Shown piece by piece: positions 27,092 through 36,007 of a stretch of 64,000 bases of DNA. Both the position numbers and the translations under genes were made by a program. Source of the stretch: an uncultured Acetatifactor sp. (GTDB lineage Bacteria; Bacillota; Clostridia; Lachnospirales; Lachnospiraceae). The stretch covers positions 1-64,000 of the forward strand of contig CANQNT010000003.1 in the NCBI GenBank assembly GCA_947625255.1. The letters are read 5' to 3'. Below the pieces are notes generated by a model that did not search any database, had not been told where the DNA came from, and saw only the letters and a program-made list of their open reading frames with translations. Numbering within the stretch: the first letter of the stretch is position 1; the number at the start of each line of letters is the position of its first letter.

Positions 27092-27995
27092 CTTTTGCCT
27101 CCCGGATCAAACGGGCCGCTTCCTCTACGATCTTGGCATCGCTCTCCGCCAGAGCCGCCAAAGGCTTTCTCACTCCGCCCAGTTCCAGGCCTTCATTGAT
27201 GCGCAGAATCGCCTTGATCACGCCGTACATATTGCCGTGGGCGGAACACATTTTATAAATGATGGCGTTTGCCGCGTACTGCACCACTCTGGCTTCCTCC
27301 AGCCTGCCTGCCCGAACCAGCTCGTCCATTTTCAGGAACAGCTCCGGCATCACCCCATAGGTTCCTCCGATACCGCCCTCCGCGCCGATGACCCTGCCAC
27401 TGATGAACTGCTCGTCAGGCCCGTTAAAGATGATATAATCCTCGCCTCCGTCAGCCTTGAACATCTGAATGTCCTGCGTTGGCATGGAGGAATTCTTCAC
27501 ACCGATGACCCTGGGGTTCTCCCGCATCTTGGCAAAAAGCGCCGGAGTCAGGGCTACTCCGGCCAACTGGGGGATGTTGTAAATGATAAAGTCCGTATGG
27601 GGCGCCGCGGAGCTGATATCGTTCCAATACTGGGCAATGGCATAGTCCGGCAGATGGAAATAAATGGGAGGAATCGCCGCAATGGCATCCACTCCCAGAC
27701 TCTCCGCATGGGCCGCCAGCTCCATACTGTCTTTCGTATTATTGCAGGCCACATGGGCGATCACGGTAAGTTTTCCTTTCGCGATCTCCATGACATTTTC
27801 CAATACTGTTTTTTTATCCTCCACACTCTGATAAATACACTCCCCGGAGGAACCGTTCACATAAACGCCCTTTACCTTTTTTTCCACAAAATACCGAGTC
27901 AACGCCCGTACTCTCTCGGCGCTGATCTCCCCGTCATCTCCATAACAGGCGTAAAATGCGGGAATCACTCCCTTGTACTTTTCCAAATTCCGCAT
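27069..27995 (-). CDS. nanA: N-acetylneuraminate lyase
   Basis: NanA splits sialic acid into ManNAc and pyruvate using a Schiff base. The 308-residue protein belongs to the DapA/NanA TIM-barrel family. GVYVNGSSGECIYQ is the carboxylate-binding loop, DFIIYNIPQLAG has the catalytic tyrosine, and RVIGVKNSSMP contains the Schiff-base lysine. The start at 27995 follows AAGGAGGTAATT. It is placed between nanE and nanK, so the assignment to sialic acid is better than to dihydrodipicolinate synthase. Confidence 0.93.
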   Translation of the reverse strand: MRNLEKYKGVIPAFYACYGDDGEISAERVRALTRYFVEKKVKGVYVNGSSGECIYQSVEDKKTVLENVMEIAKGKLTVIAHVACNNTKDSMELAAHAESLGVDAIAAIPPIYFHLPDYAIAQYWNDISSAAPHTDFIIYNIPQLAGVALTPALFAKMRENPRVIGVKNSSMPTQDIQMFKADGGEDYIIFNGPDEQFISGRVIGAEGGIGGTYGVMPELFLKMDELVRAGRLEEARVVQYAANAIIYKMCSAHGNMYGVIKAILRINEGLELGGVRKPLAALAESDAKIVEEAARLIREAKDESIYLY

Positions 27996-28073
27996 AATTA
28001 CCTCCTTAACATTTTGTTGTTTAATATCGCATCTGACAAAGCATCCCATTCGATCACGCAAGAGCGCTCTTTC

Positions 28074-28772
28074 CTATTCCTGAATACTCTCCAAAGCGGA
28101 CGTGAAATTCTTAGTAATCACCTGCGGCCTGGTAATAATGGAACCCACTACGACGCTGAACGCCCCCAGCTCGATCACCCGTCTGGCCTTTTCCGGCGTA
28201 TTGATATTGCCCTCCGCAATCACCCGGTGGCGCGCGCCTGCCAGTATCCTGCGTAAAATTTCAAAATCGTTCTCCTCGATCCGCAGTCCCATGCTCTGCT
28301 TCGTATAACCCACCATGGTGGTGCCAATGAAATCAAATCCCAGTTCATCCGCATACAAAGCCTCTTCCACGGTAGAACAATCCGCCATCAGAAGCTGTCC
28401 GGGATAAGTTTCCCGAATCTGTCTGTAAAAATCCGCCAGGGCCACCCCTCCTGGCCGCAAGGCACTGGTCGCGTCCAACGCGATGATTTCAGGCCCAACC
28501 TCCATCAACTCTCCTATTTCTTTCATCGTGGGTGTAATGTAAATCTCACTGTCCGGGTAATCACGCTTTACGATGCCGATGATCGGAAGATCCACCTGAG
28601 ATTGAATCTCCCGGATGTCTTCCCGGGTATTCGCCCGGATTCCGGCGGCTCCTCCCACCTTTGCCGCCAAAGCCATCCTTCCCATAATAAAGGAAGAATG
28701 TAACGGCTCATTTGGAAGCGCCTGACAAGACACAATTAATTTTCCTTTTAATCTCTCTACTCTCTCATTCAT
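28074..28772 (-). CDS. nanE: N-acetylmannosamine-6-phosphate 2-epimerase
   Basis: NanE converts ManNAc-6-P to GlcNAc-6-P. The 232-residue TIM-barrel protein has LIVSCQALPNEPLHSSFIMG, GIVKRDYPDSEIYITPTMKE with the catalytic lysine, IALDATSALRPGG, and VIAEGNINTPEKA. The start at 28772 gives the family length; the frame extends 75 codons upstream through the promoter, which is rejected. First gene of nanE-nanA-nanK. No sialic acid transporter, sialidase, nagA or nagB is seen in the window. Confidence 0.95.
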   Translation of the reverse strand: MNERVERLKGKLIVSCQALPNEPLHSSFIMGRMALAAKVGGAAGIRANTREDIREIQSQVDLPIIGIVKRDYPDSEIYITPTMKEIGELMEVGPEIIALDATSALRPGGVALADFYRQIRETYPGQLLMADCSTVEEALYADELGFDFIGTTMVGYTKQSMGLRIEENDFEILRRILAGARHRVIAEGNINTPEKARRVIELGAFSVVVGSIITRPQVITKNFTSALESIQE

Positions 28773-28848
28773 ACTTTCTCTAACCTCGCCCCATTCTATT
28801 TGGACGTCTTTTCTGCTTCTAAATTTTTTATAAAAAATTTCCAAAAAA

Positions 28849-28877
28849 AGTCTACCACAACACTCCTTGTTTCGCAA
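28849..28877 (-). promoter_or_regulatory. Possible promoter of the nan operon
   Basis: The minus strand shows TTGCGA (28872-28877), a 17-base spacer and TAGACT (28849-28854), each matching the consensus at four of six positions, about 77 bases before the nanE start. The rest of 28880-29065 is AT-rich with no gene seen. Confidence 0.4.
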
Positions 28878-29068
28878 GCGGATATTTCTAAATAAATTCA
28901 AACCGCGGTTAATAATCAAGCTCCTTATTTTCCTGGATTCCAACCCAGAACAAGTACGATTCTTGTACCGTTTTAATTTCGCATTGTAACGAAACATGAA
29001 TTCTGAATGGCCGGGGAAAAGGCTATTATTAAAATAATGAATATCACGCTCCGCACGTCATACTTATA

Positions 29069-29116
29069 CAAAAAAGTGTATCCCCTGGGAATTCAGATTT
29101 TTCCCAGAGGACACTT
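29069..29116 (-). terminator. Terminator downstream of the Rpn-type gene
   Basis: AAGTGTATCCCCTGGGAA (29074-29091) pairs with TTCCCAGAGGACACTT (29101-29116), with one bulge. A minus-strand T-run of six follows, and the plus strand also shows a T-run, so it may work both ways. It is about 140 bases beyond the stop at 29257; the sequence between is empty. Confidence 0.8.
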
Positions 29117-29256
29117 CTTTTTAATAAACCTTATAAACCACCACACTAACATTTCTTAATCACCATGAACTGCTGCGGTTCTCTTACCATGCGCGGTCTT
29201 TCGTTGCTTTTCATAGTTGCGTCTTTTTATTCTTGAATAAGCAAAAGCTACCCTAT

Positions 29257-30582
29257 CTAAGCCGATTCTATCCAAAATCGATCCATTGCCATAGCAGCAT
29301 CCTGTTGAGAAAGACCATATCGATTTTGCAAACGCGACAGGGTTTCCTCCCGGGACAAATGCTCACTCTGGCAGATGGAAATCAACTGTCCAAAAATGAT
29401 GTTCAACTTCGCATTCGTTTTCTCTAACTTTTGGTTGGATTCTTCCAGCTTCTGGTTGGATTCTTTCAGCTTCTGGTTGGATTCTTCCAGCTTCTGGTTC
29501 GACTCTTCCAGCTCCTGGTTCGACTCTTTCAGCCTATGCTTGGCTTCGTCTATGGCATCCCTGGCCTCTTTCAAGTCTCTGCGTGCTTCTTGTATATCCA
29601 TCTCCTCCATGTTCTCAAACAGATATCCCATACCGCTTTCCTCCATTTCCGCCAGATACTGCCTGGCTTCCTCCACGGGTACTTTCATCTTCCGTAACAA
29701 TGTCCATAAAACCTCCCGGTAAACCGCCTGAATGTCCGCAGATGTCCCCTCATAAATCTCGTTCGCGTATTCCTTGGACGATTCCAGAAACTCCGTGTAA
29801 TCCTTGGGTGTCTGGATGCGGTTGATCATCATCACCAGGGACATTTCGTTCTGGTTCTTCTTCAGTTCCTCATTTCCGTAGCTGTGCACCCGCACTACCT
29901 TATAGGTAAAGTCCGGTATATACTCCTCCATTCCAGCACTTGGATCAATCCGGTCTGACAAGCGCATATCAGCCGTCCATTCAGTTGTTCCCTCATAATA
30001 TAGAATGGGAATAATGAGCGGGTAGCGGAAACCCTTTCTGCTGCTGGCACCCACCTGGATCTTGTCCTGCCTTTTTTTGTAGTCATACCAGATCACTACC
30101 ATGTACCGGAGCAGCTGCATGGCGATGTCATAATCCACCCTGCTCTTATGTTCAATCAGGGGAATCACAAAGACTTCCCGTTCACCTTCCGGAACCCTGA
30201 CCCGTACTTTTTTGACAGTGTCCGATTCAAACTCAATATCCAGAAACGCTCTGTAGCGTTCCGTCACATCCTCAATGTCCTCCGGCCTCAGGTCGGAAAA
30301 AATGGAAAAGCCGGTGTAATCCCGCAGGAACTGACAAGTAAGCTTCGGGTTCCGAAAAATGGTGCGGCTATTGGCATCACGGGCGTGCTGAGCATCCGGG
30401 AAATCGTCTTTTCCCGAGAAAGATCGCCTTTCCATTTCCTCTCCAATAACCGTGTCCGAAATCACCTTATCTTTCGAATTACTATCTTTTGTATCGCTGT
30501 CCGCTATGATCTTATCTAATGTAATCTGATCCTCCGGATTTTTTCTTTGGTAGGAGTCTGATTCCCTTATATTCTTTGGCAT
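29257..30582 (-). CDS. Rpn-family / PD-(D/E)XK nuclease-like protein with coiled-coil repeat
   Basis: A 441-residue protein. Residues about 85-290 match the Rpn/putative-transposase (PD-(D/E)XK) domain: FLDIEFESDTVKKVRVRVPE, EREVFVIPLIEHKSRVDYDI with the ExK-type catalytic core (IEHKS), AMQLLRYMVVIWYDY, and YPLIIPILYYEGTTEW. A C-terminal coiled coil (about 330-395) is built from heptads LEESNQK / LKESNQK. The tail (LSREETLSRLQNRYGLSQQD) looks like a small helical domain. Rpn proteins promote RecA-independent recombination in E. coli. It is flanked by debris, including a second Rpn remnant elsewhere in the window, typical of expanding families. Confidence 0.8.
   Translation of the reverse strand: MPKNIRESDSYQRKNPEDQITLDKIIADSDTKDSNSKDKVISDTVIGEEMERRSFSGKDDFPDAQHARDANSRTIFRNPKLTCQFLRDYTGFSIFSDLRPEDIEDVTERYRAFLDIEFESDTVKKVRVRVPEGEREVFVIPLIEHKSRVDYDIAMQLLRYMVVIWYDYKKRQDKIQVGASSRKGFRYPLIIPILYYEGTTEWTADMRLSDRIDPSAGMEEYIPDFTYKVVRVHSYGNEELKKNQNEMSLVMMINRIQTPKDYTEFLESSKEYANEIYEGTSADIQAVYREVLWTLLRKMKVPVEEARQYLAEMEESGMGYLFENMEEMDIQEARRDLKEARDAIDEAKHRLKESNQELEESNQKLEESNQKLKESNQKLEESNQKLEKTNAKLNIIFGQLISICQSEHLSREETLSRLQNRYGLSQQDAAMAMDRFWIESA
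29431..29535 (-). repeat. 21-base tandem repeat encoding coiled-coil heptads
   Basis: Five near-identical 21-base units encode the seven-residue pattern E-S-N-Q-[KE]-L-[EK] inside the Rpn-type gene. Units differ at one to three bases, mainly changing the residue after L (E or K). The unit keeps the reading frame and the heptad, so copy-number change would lengthen or shorten the coiled coil without a frameshift. Confidence 0.85.
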
Positions 30583-30713
30583 CTCCTACGTTCCTCCAAA
30601 TATGACACGCATACGAAAGAGGACAAAACCAGCCATAGAGAATCCATTCGTGTGGTTTATATCCATTATAGACTGTCACTATTTAAAAATCAAGAAATAT
30701 CTTTCCACATCAT

Positions 30714-31690
30714 TTATTCCTCATTTTGCACATAATATTTCGCCTGGGCGTTCCAAAGCGCTTTGTACTTGCCGTCTTCTTTCACTAAGGCATCCTGCGA
30801 ACCCTCCTGTACAATACCGCCATTATCAAACACCAGGATTCTTTCACAGAAGCGGCAGCTGGAAAGTCTACAACAAACGGCGCGTTTTTATATAAGGCTC
30901 TGGCAAGCGCGACCTTTTGCAGCTCGCCGCCCGAAAAGTCTATCCCCTCCGCGTCATATCTGCTGCCAATGGCGCGGGAAAGCGTAGGCTCTTTCCTGTC
31001 ATCGCGATCAAGGCTTGCAAGCTTCTCACCCATTCCGGCACGGATGAGGCAATCGCGGACCTTTTCTTCGTCATATACAAGGCTTGTCGAAACGATCTCC
31101 CCAAGGGAGAAATCGAACAGGGTGGGTGTAGTCCTGAAACACCACGGAAAACAGATTCATGTATTCGTTGAAGCGATATCTTGTAATGTCTATCCCGTTT
31201 AAAAGAATCTTCCCCTCGGTAGGGTCATACAACCGGCACAAAAGCTTGATAAACGTGGTTTTACCAGAACCGTTCTCCCCTACGATCGCCATCTTCTGCC
31301 CAATCTGAAGCTTCACCGAAGCGTGCCGCAGGGCCCAAGCGTCTGTTCTGGGATATCGAAAGCTCACATCCCGAAACTCTAACTCATAGTCGATATCGTC
31401 GCGCTTTTCTACGGCAAGGGTGCCTTAATACATATTATTCGGCAGATCCAGGTATTCATAAAGTCTTGTCAGGTATTATTGCCTGCCAGTTCGCTCCGCA
31501 GAACCGAAAAGTAGAAATTTCAAAATGTCGCCAAGCATTCTGGAAAATGCCAGCGGAAAGCGCGTACAAGCGCTACGATCCCTGACGGCAGCCTGCGCGC
31601 GCTGACATTTTTCTGATCGCAGGTTCTAACTGCAAATACCGGTCATAATCACGGTATTTTTTTACCAGCATATAATCAAGCCGCTTCGCG
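30714..31690 (-). pseudogene. Degenerate ABC exporter, paralogue of the next gene
   Basis: Reading leftward: traces of the membrane domain; RLYEYLDLPNNMY then a stop where the intact paralogue has Arg; EKRDDIDYELEFRDVSFRYP; Walker A GENGSGKTTFIKLLCRLYDP; and Q-loop VVFQDY. A frameshift follows, then IDFSGGELQKVALARALYKNAPF. The Walker B LLDEPTAALD segment is deleted. The tail (FCERILVFDNGGIVQEGSQ, ALWNAQAKYYVQNEE) is in another frame, with its stop at 30714. Identity to the gene at 31786-33597 is evident throughout, so this is a decayed tandem duplicate. Confidence 0.9.
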
Positions 31691-31785
31691 TTTTTTGTTT
31701 GCGTCACGGCATTATCTTAACATATTTCAGGAAAAAATGTACCTTTTGGAAACGAAATGTTGTCTTGGGTGAACGAAATGCACCT

Positions 31786-33597
31786 TTACCCCGCATAATA
31801 CTGTGCCTGGGCGGTCCACAATTCATGATACTTCCCATCCGTTTCCCTCACCAGCTCTTCATGCTTCCCGACCTGCACGATCCGGCCTTTGTCGAAAACC
31901 GCGATCTTGTCACAGAACCGGCAGGAAGCCAGTCTGTGGCTGATATACACAGCGGTCTTATCCCCGGAAATGGAGTTGAAGTTGGAATACACCTCGTATT
32001 CGGAAATGGGATCCAGTGCAGCCGTAGGCTCGTCCAGCAAAATGAATGGCGCGTCCCGATAAAGGGCTCTGGCCAGGGCGATCTTCTGGGCCTCGCCTCC
32101 GGAAATCTCCAGGCCGGACTGATCAAACCCTTTATAAAGATAGGTTTCCGCCCCCCGGGGCAATTCCCGGAACCGCTCTCCGAAATTGGCCTTTTCCAGA
32201 CATTCCCTGACCTTTTTCGCGTCAAACCGCCTGCCGGAGGCCACCACTTCTCCCAGCCGGAAGTCGAACAATTGGAAATCCTGGAATACCACGGAAAATA
32301 TAGACAGATACTCATCATAATCATATTTCTGAATATTCACGCCATTTAAAAGGATTTCTCCCTCACAAGGATCATACAGGCGGCACAGAAGCTTGATAAA
32401 GGTGGTTTTTCCGGAACCGTTCTGCCCTACGATGGCCAGCTTCTCCCCGATTTTAAATTTCAGGTTCACATGCCGCAGGGCATACTCCTGAGTGTTCGGA
32501 TAGCGGAAGCTCACGTCCCGGAATTCCACCTGATAATCATTATCATCCCGTTTTTCCACGGTAAGCGTGCCCCGATACATTTCATTCGGAATGTCAAAAT
32601 AAGAAAAATAGCGTTTCAGATAGTGATTATTTTCCATCCAGAGCGGGATGTCACCGGCAATCCTCTGCAAGGCACTCAAAAGCAGCATGATGCAGGAAAC
32701 ATACTTGGCAATGGAACCAACGGTAATCCCGCCTGCCAGCGCCGCCACGATCAGACAGGCATAAACACCGTATTTCAGAACATTTTCCAAAACGATGCCG
32801 GGAATGGTCAGCAGCGCCTGCCTGCAGGAAATTTCCACGGTATGCCGGCAATAATCAAACTCCCTCCGATAAGCCTCCTCCGCCAGAAAATCCTCCATGG
32901 CAAAGAGCCGGATATCCTTGCCGGAACCATAATCCTCCACATAATCACTGAACTGCTCCCCCCAGATATTCATATCCACGTTGTCCCAAAGGCCGCGGTT
33001 GATTTTCTGAGAAATGTTTGTACACACAATATGAACGGCCAGCGTCAAAAACACTCCCCCCAACATGGCCAGCCTGGCTAAAAGGGAAATCTCGGGCAGG
33101 ACAAAAAAGGATGACACAAGGGCAATGGATGCCAGGACACTGGTAAATTCACGGGTAAAGTCCTCTATCAATCTGTGCAGATAATAAAGATTATAGCCCG
33201 TCTGGGATTCTTTCTGAATGCGATAACGCAGCCTGTCCACCTCCGGATCTTCAATGGACGCATAGGACAATTCCATGGCCTTTTCCGAATAACCCCACTG
33301 CTCTTTCCGATAGATGTTTTCTTCCGAGATCTGCTTCACGGAAACCACATAAGTATGAAGAAGCCTCAGTCCAAACACCAGGCCCACGGTAAGCGCCACA
33401 TACAGGACCAGCGTTTCCAAAGGCCTCCTCTCGTACAACGCGTCGATCAGCCTGGCGCTGAAATAGATCGGAACATAGCCAATGACAGCGCCCAGAAACG
33501 CATCCAGCACCATGGCAATGGTGTAGCGCTTCTCCATCCGGTAGCACAACTCTTTCACGGCCCTATGAAAAATCCTGCAATGCTCCCACAACGTCAT
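31786..33597 (-). CDS. ABC exporter, fused membrane and ATP-binding subunit (B)
   Basis: A 603-residue ABC transporter half. It has six membrane helices in the first 320 residues, then an ATPase domain: Walker A AIVGQNGSGKTTFIKLLCRL, Q-loop VVFQDF, signature LEISGGEAQKIALARALY, Walker B FILLDEPTAALDP and switch histidine ISHRLAS. All catalytic residues are intact. It directly adjoins the other half (33598), so they probably form a heterodimeric exporter. Substrate not known; drugs, peptides or lipids are all possible. Confidence 0.92.
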   Translation of the reverse strand: MTLWEHCRIFHRAVKELCYRMEKRYTIAMVLDAFLGAVIGYVPIYFSARLIDALYERRPLETLVLYVALTVGLVFGLRLLHTYVVSVKQISEENIYRKEQWGYSEKAMELSYASIEDPEVDRLRYRIQKESQTGYNLYYLHRLIEDFTREFTSVLASIALVSSFFVLPEISLLARLAMLGGVFLTLAVHIVCTNISQKINRGLWDNVDMNIWGEQFSDYVEDYGSGKDIRLFAMEDFLAEEAYRREFDYCRHTVEISCRQALLTIPGIVLENVLKYGVYACLIVAALAGGITVGSIAKYVSCIMLLLSALQRIAGDIPLWMENNHYLKRYFSYFDIPNEMYRGTLTVEKRDDNDYQVEFRDVSFRYPNTQEYALRHVNLKFKIGEKLAIVGQNGSGKTTFIKLLCRLYDPCEGEILLNGVNIQKYDYDEYLSIFSVVFQDFQLFDFRLGEVVASGRRFDAKKVRECLEKANFGERFRELPRGAETYLYKGFDQSGLEISGGEAQKIALARALYRDAPFILLDEPTAALDPISEYEVYSNFNSISGDKTAVYISHRLASCRFCDKIAVFDKGRIVQVGKHEELVRETDGKYHELWTAQAQYYAG

Positions 33598-35520
33598 CTA
33601 GACCGCCTCCTTTCCGGCCCCGCCTGATCCGGCCGCACCCGTATCCGCGTCCTCCCAATTCACACCTATTCCGGACGCGCTCACTCCATCCGAACCTTTT
33701 CCATCCTCCTGATACCAGCAGCTTTGAGTCTCAAACAGCATCTGATAGGTTCCTCCCAGGCGGATCAGTTCCTTATGACTTCCCTCTTCCGCGATCTTTC
33801 CATCCTGGATCAGGAGAATCCGGTCACAAAAGGACGTGGAAGCCAATCTGTGAGAAATAAACAATGACGTTTTGTTTTGCGCCATCTGATTGTATTCCTG
33901 ATAAATCTGACTCTCGGCAATGGGATCCAGGGCCGCGGTAGGCTCGTCCAACACTAAGATCGGCGCGTCCTTGTAAAGGGCCCTGGCCAGCATCAGCTTC
34001 TGTGCCTCTCCGCCGGAGAACTCGGTACCGTTCTTATTGGCCTTTTTCCCTAATTTCGTGGCGAGACCCTCCGGCAGCGCATTCACCTTTTCCAAAAGCC
34101 CCGCGTCTGCCAGACACCGTTTTGCCCGTTCCTGATCCGTATCCTCCAGCCGTTTGCCGCTAAGGATCTCCCCCAGGGAGAAAAAGCCCATCCGCACATC
34201 CTGAAAGACCGGGGAAATCAACCGGTAATAATCCTTACGGTAAAAGGCGGACTGGGGCACGCCATTGATGGTGATGGTTCCGGAATCCGGACGGTACAGC
34301 CCGCACAAAAGCTTGACAATGGTAGTTTTGCCCGCTCCGTTCATGCCCACCAGCGCCACTTTTTCCCCTTTATGAATGGTAAAGGAAAGCTCATGCAGCG
34401 TATCCTCCGACGCGCCCTCATAGCGAAAGCTCACCTTGTCGAAAACGATTTCCGGCGCTTCTTTCCGGAAATCCTCCGACCGGGCCTCCCCGCTTCCATC
34501 CTGCTGGGGATAATCGATAAAATCCCTTAGATCGCAGATGAGCAGACTGTCCGAATGGATCCGATTCCAACAATCGATCACCCCGCCCACCCAGGAGGCA
34601 AAGGAGGAAATCGCCGCGAAATACAAAACAAAGCGGTCCACGGTGATCTCTCCCCGCAGGTACATGGAGATCAGCAACGCGTAGGCACCGCCGTCCCGAA
34701 GCAAAATCACCAGCAGATCCGCGGCATGGGACAGGAAATTATATTTCACAAGCTTACGATTCAACCGGTCATTCTCTGTAAATAACTCCTGATAGATTTC
34801 CCTCAGCCACTGAGACATACTATAAATCCGGATGTCCTTGCCCGCAGATAAACGCCCTGGAAGACTCTGCACATAATTCAGCCGTCTCTCCAAATCCGTT
34901 CTGCTGCCCCGGCGCGCATATTCCCAACGGTCATATACGCGCACCGCCCACAGATTGACAATGGGCGCAACAGTCAAAAGCGGCAGAAGCCAGGGACTGG
35001 CAAAGGAAATCACCGTACCGAAGATCAAATATCCCAGAATGTTACGCAGGATTCCGAACCCATTTCTCACAATATCCTGAATGGGCTGGCTGCCGTCCCA
35101 CATCTCAGTGGCCCTGGTGGCCCGAGCTTCCAGGCTCCGGACCTCTTTTTTTTCAAAATCCTGATAGAACAGATCCAATGTTTTTCTCGTCACGGTATTC
35201 GTCACCTCATACCGATAGATTCCCTGCTGGGCCCCCTGTATGATAGACAAGGTCTGAATTAAGAAATTGCCAAGCAGGAGCAAAAACATGGTGCCCCCCA
35301 CGCCGAGCAACACCTGGAGCAGATGCTCTCCGGCCGTCACCCCCGATACCACCAGAGCCGGCAAATAGATTCCCAGATATTGTACCCCGATTTCCAATGG
35401 GATCAAAAGCACCATAATGACAAATGTTGACGGCGTGTATTTCTTCAGCTGCCCGACCGCCCACAAAACATTGGAAAATGATGAATGTGTGGGCTTCACT
35501 TTCTGCTTTTCCTTTTGCAT
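33598..35520 (-). CDS. ABC exporter, fused membrane and ATP-binding subunit (A)
   Basis: A 640-residue partner of the preceding entry. Helices occupy residues about 25-330, with a 'VYDRWEYARRGSRTDLERRL' cytoplasmic-loop segment. The ATPase domain has Walker A ALVGMNGAGKTTIVKLLCGL, Q-loop PVFQDV, signature TEFSGGEAQKLMLARALYKD, Walker B ILVLDEPTAALDP and SHRLAS. The C-terminus ends in an acidic Gly/Ala-rich tail (about 30 residues) not seen in the partner. First gene of the two-gene unit; an inverted repeat at 35573-35609 lies 53 bases upstream of its start. Confidence 0.92.
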   Translation of the reverse strand: MQKEKQKVKPTHSSFSNVLWAVGQLKKYTPSTFVIMVLLIPLEIGVQYLGIYLPALVVSGVTAGEHLLQVLLGVGGTMFLLLLGNFLIQTLSIIQGAQQGIYRYEVTNTVTRKTLDLFYQDFEKKEVRSLEARATRATEMWDGSQPIQDIVRNGFGILRNILGYLIFGTVISFASPWLLPLLTVAPIVNLWAVRVYDRWEYARRGSRTDLERRLNYVQSLPGRLSAGKDIRIYSMSQWLREIYQELFTENDRLNRKLVKYNFLSHAADLLVILLRDGGAYALLISMYLRGEITVDRFVLYFAAISSFASWVGGVIDCWNRIHSDSLLICDLRDFIDYPQQDGSGEARSEDFRKEAPEIVFDKVSFRYEGASEDTLHELSFTIHKGEKVALVGMNGAGKTTIVKLLCGLYRPDSGTITINGVPQSAFYRKDYYRLISPVFQDVRMGFFSLGEILSGKRLEDTDQERAKRCLADAGLLEKVNALPEGLATKLGKKANKNGTEFSGGEAQKLMLARALYKDAPILVLDEPTAALDPIAESQIYQEYNQMAQNKTSLFISHRLASTSFCDRILLIQDGKIAEEGSHKELIRLGGTYQMLFETQSCWYQEDGKGSDGVSASGIGVNWEDADTGAAGSGGAGKEAV

Positions 35521-35572
35521 GACCTCTCCCTCCTTTCAGCCCCATTCTAACAGAAAAACCATTCAAAAAGAA

Positions 35573-35609
35573 AATTCGTGCACGAGTTGCTTTCTGTCGT
35601 ACACGAATT
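35573..35609. promoter_or_regulatory. Inverted repeat upstream of the ABC exporter genes
   Basis: AATTCGTGCACGA (35573-35585) and TCGTACACGAATT (35597-35609) are 13-bp arms with one mismatch and an 11-base spacer. The position, 53 bases before the first exporter gene, suggests an operator. It overlaps the 3' region of the GHKL kinase remnant, so it could also be a relic of a terminator. Confidence 0.45.
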
Positions 35610-35634
35610 GTAAGATCCATATCAGGACGGCGCC

Positions 35635-35925
35635 CTACTCCTGGATAATGGCCTCCGCCCGACGCAGTCCTAAGCCATGTCCGCCGCCCTTATGAGTAGG
35701 GAAAAGACTTCCCTCTTTCTTCCTTTTCCCGCCTCCCTGCAGACCTCGATGGCATTGTGCAGTAGATTGGCGACCACGATACACAGCTCCACATCGGACA
35801 AGGTCAGAGCGTCCGGCACATTGGCCTTGACTAATACCGCGATTCCTTCTCCCTTGGCCTGGGCGGTCTTGGCGGAAAGGATGGCATCCAGAAACACGTT
35901 TTCTTCCTCATCCCTATCCGATCCT
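35635..35925 (-). pseudogene. GHKL sensor histidine kinase, C-terminal remnant
   Basis: Minus-strand reading gives NVFLDAILSAKTAQAKGEGI, then NVPDALTLSDVELCIVVANL LHNAIEVC (the N box of AgrC-type GHKL kinases). In a different frame this is followed by SHKGGGHGLGLRRAEAIIQE and a stop at 35635, which is the G2 box and end of the protein. The stretch between the N and G boxes is deleted and the frame is broken. The sensor region is absent. A partner LytTR response regulator is not seen. Confidence 0.8.
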
Positions 35926-35944
35926 TCAGATTTCTCTCTTTCCC

Positions 35945-35990
35945 CTATCCCCGCAAATACAGGGATACTCTGCTCTGGATAATGGCGGCC
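35945..35990 (-). pseudogene. Tail fragment of a solute-binding lipoprotein
   Basis: Reading AAIIQSRVSLYLRG followed by a stop at 35945 matches the C-terminal tail of the intact solute-binding protein (AAIIQNRVSLYLQE, ending at 36874). The two copies flank the ZIP gene in the same orientation, which suggests that a duplicate solute-binding gene was mostly lost when the region was rearranged. Confidence 0.65.
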
Positions 35991-36007
35991 CCGTCCTACG
36001 CGCCCTC

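Noticed and set aside
29431..29535. Short regular repeats that could be taken for a CRISPR array
   Set aside because: The 21-base units are directly adjacent without spacers and encode heptads inside a gene.
31637..31666. An AATACCG/CGGTATT hairpin followed by seven T on the plus strand
   Set aside because: It lies inside the decayed ABC exporter, where no plus-strand gene precedes it; taken as chance or as remnant structure.
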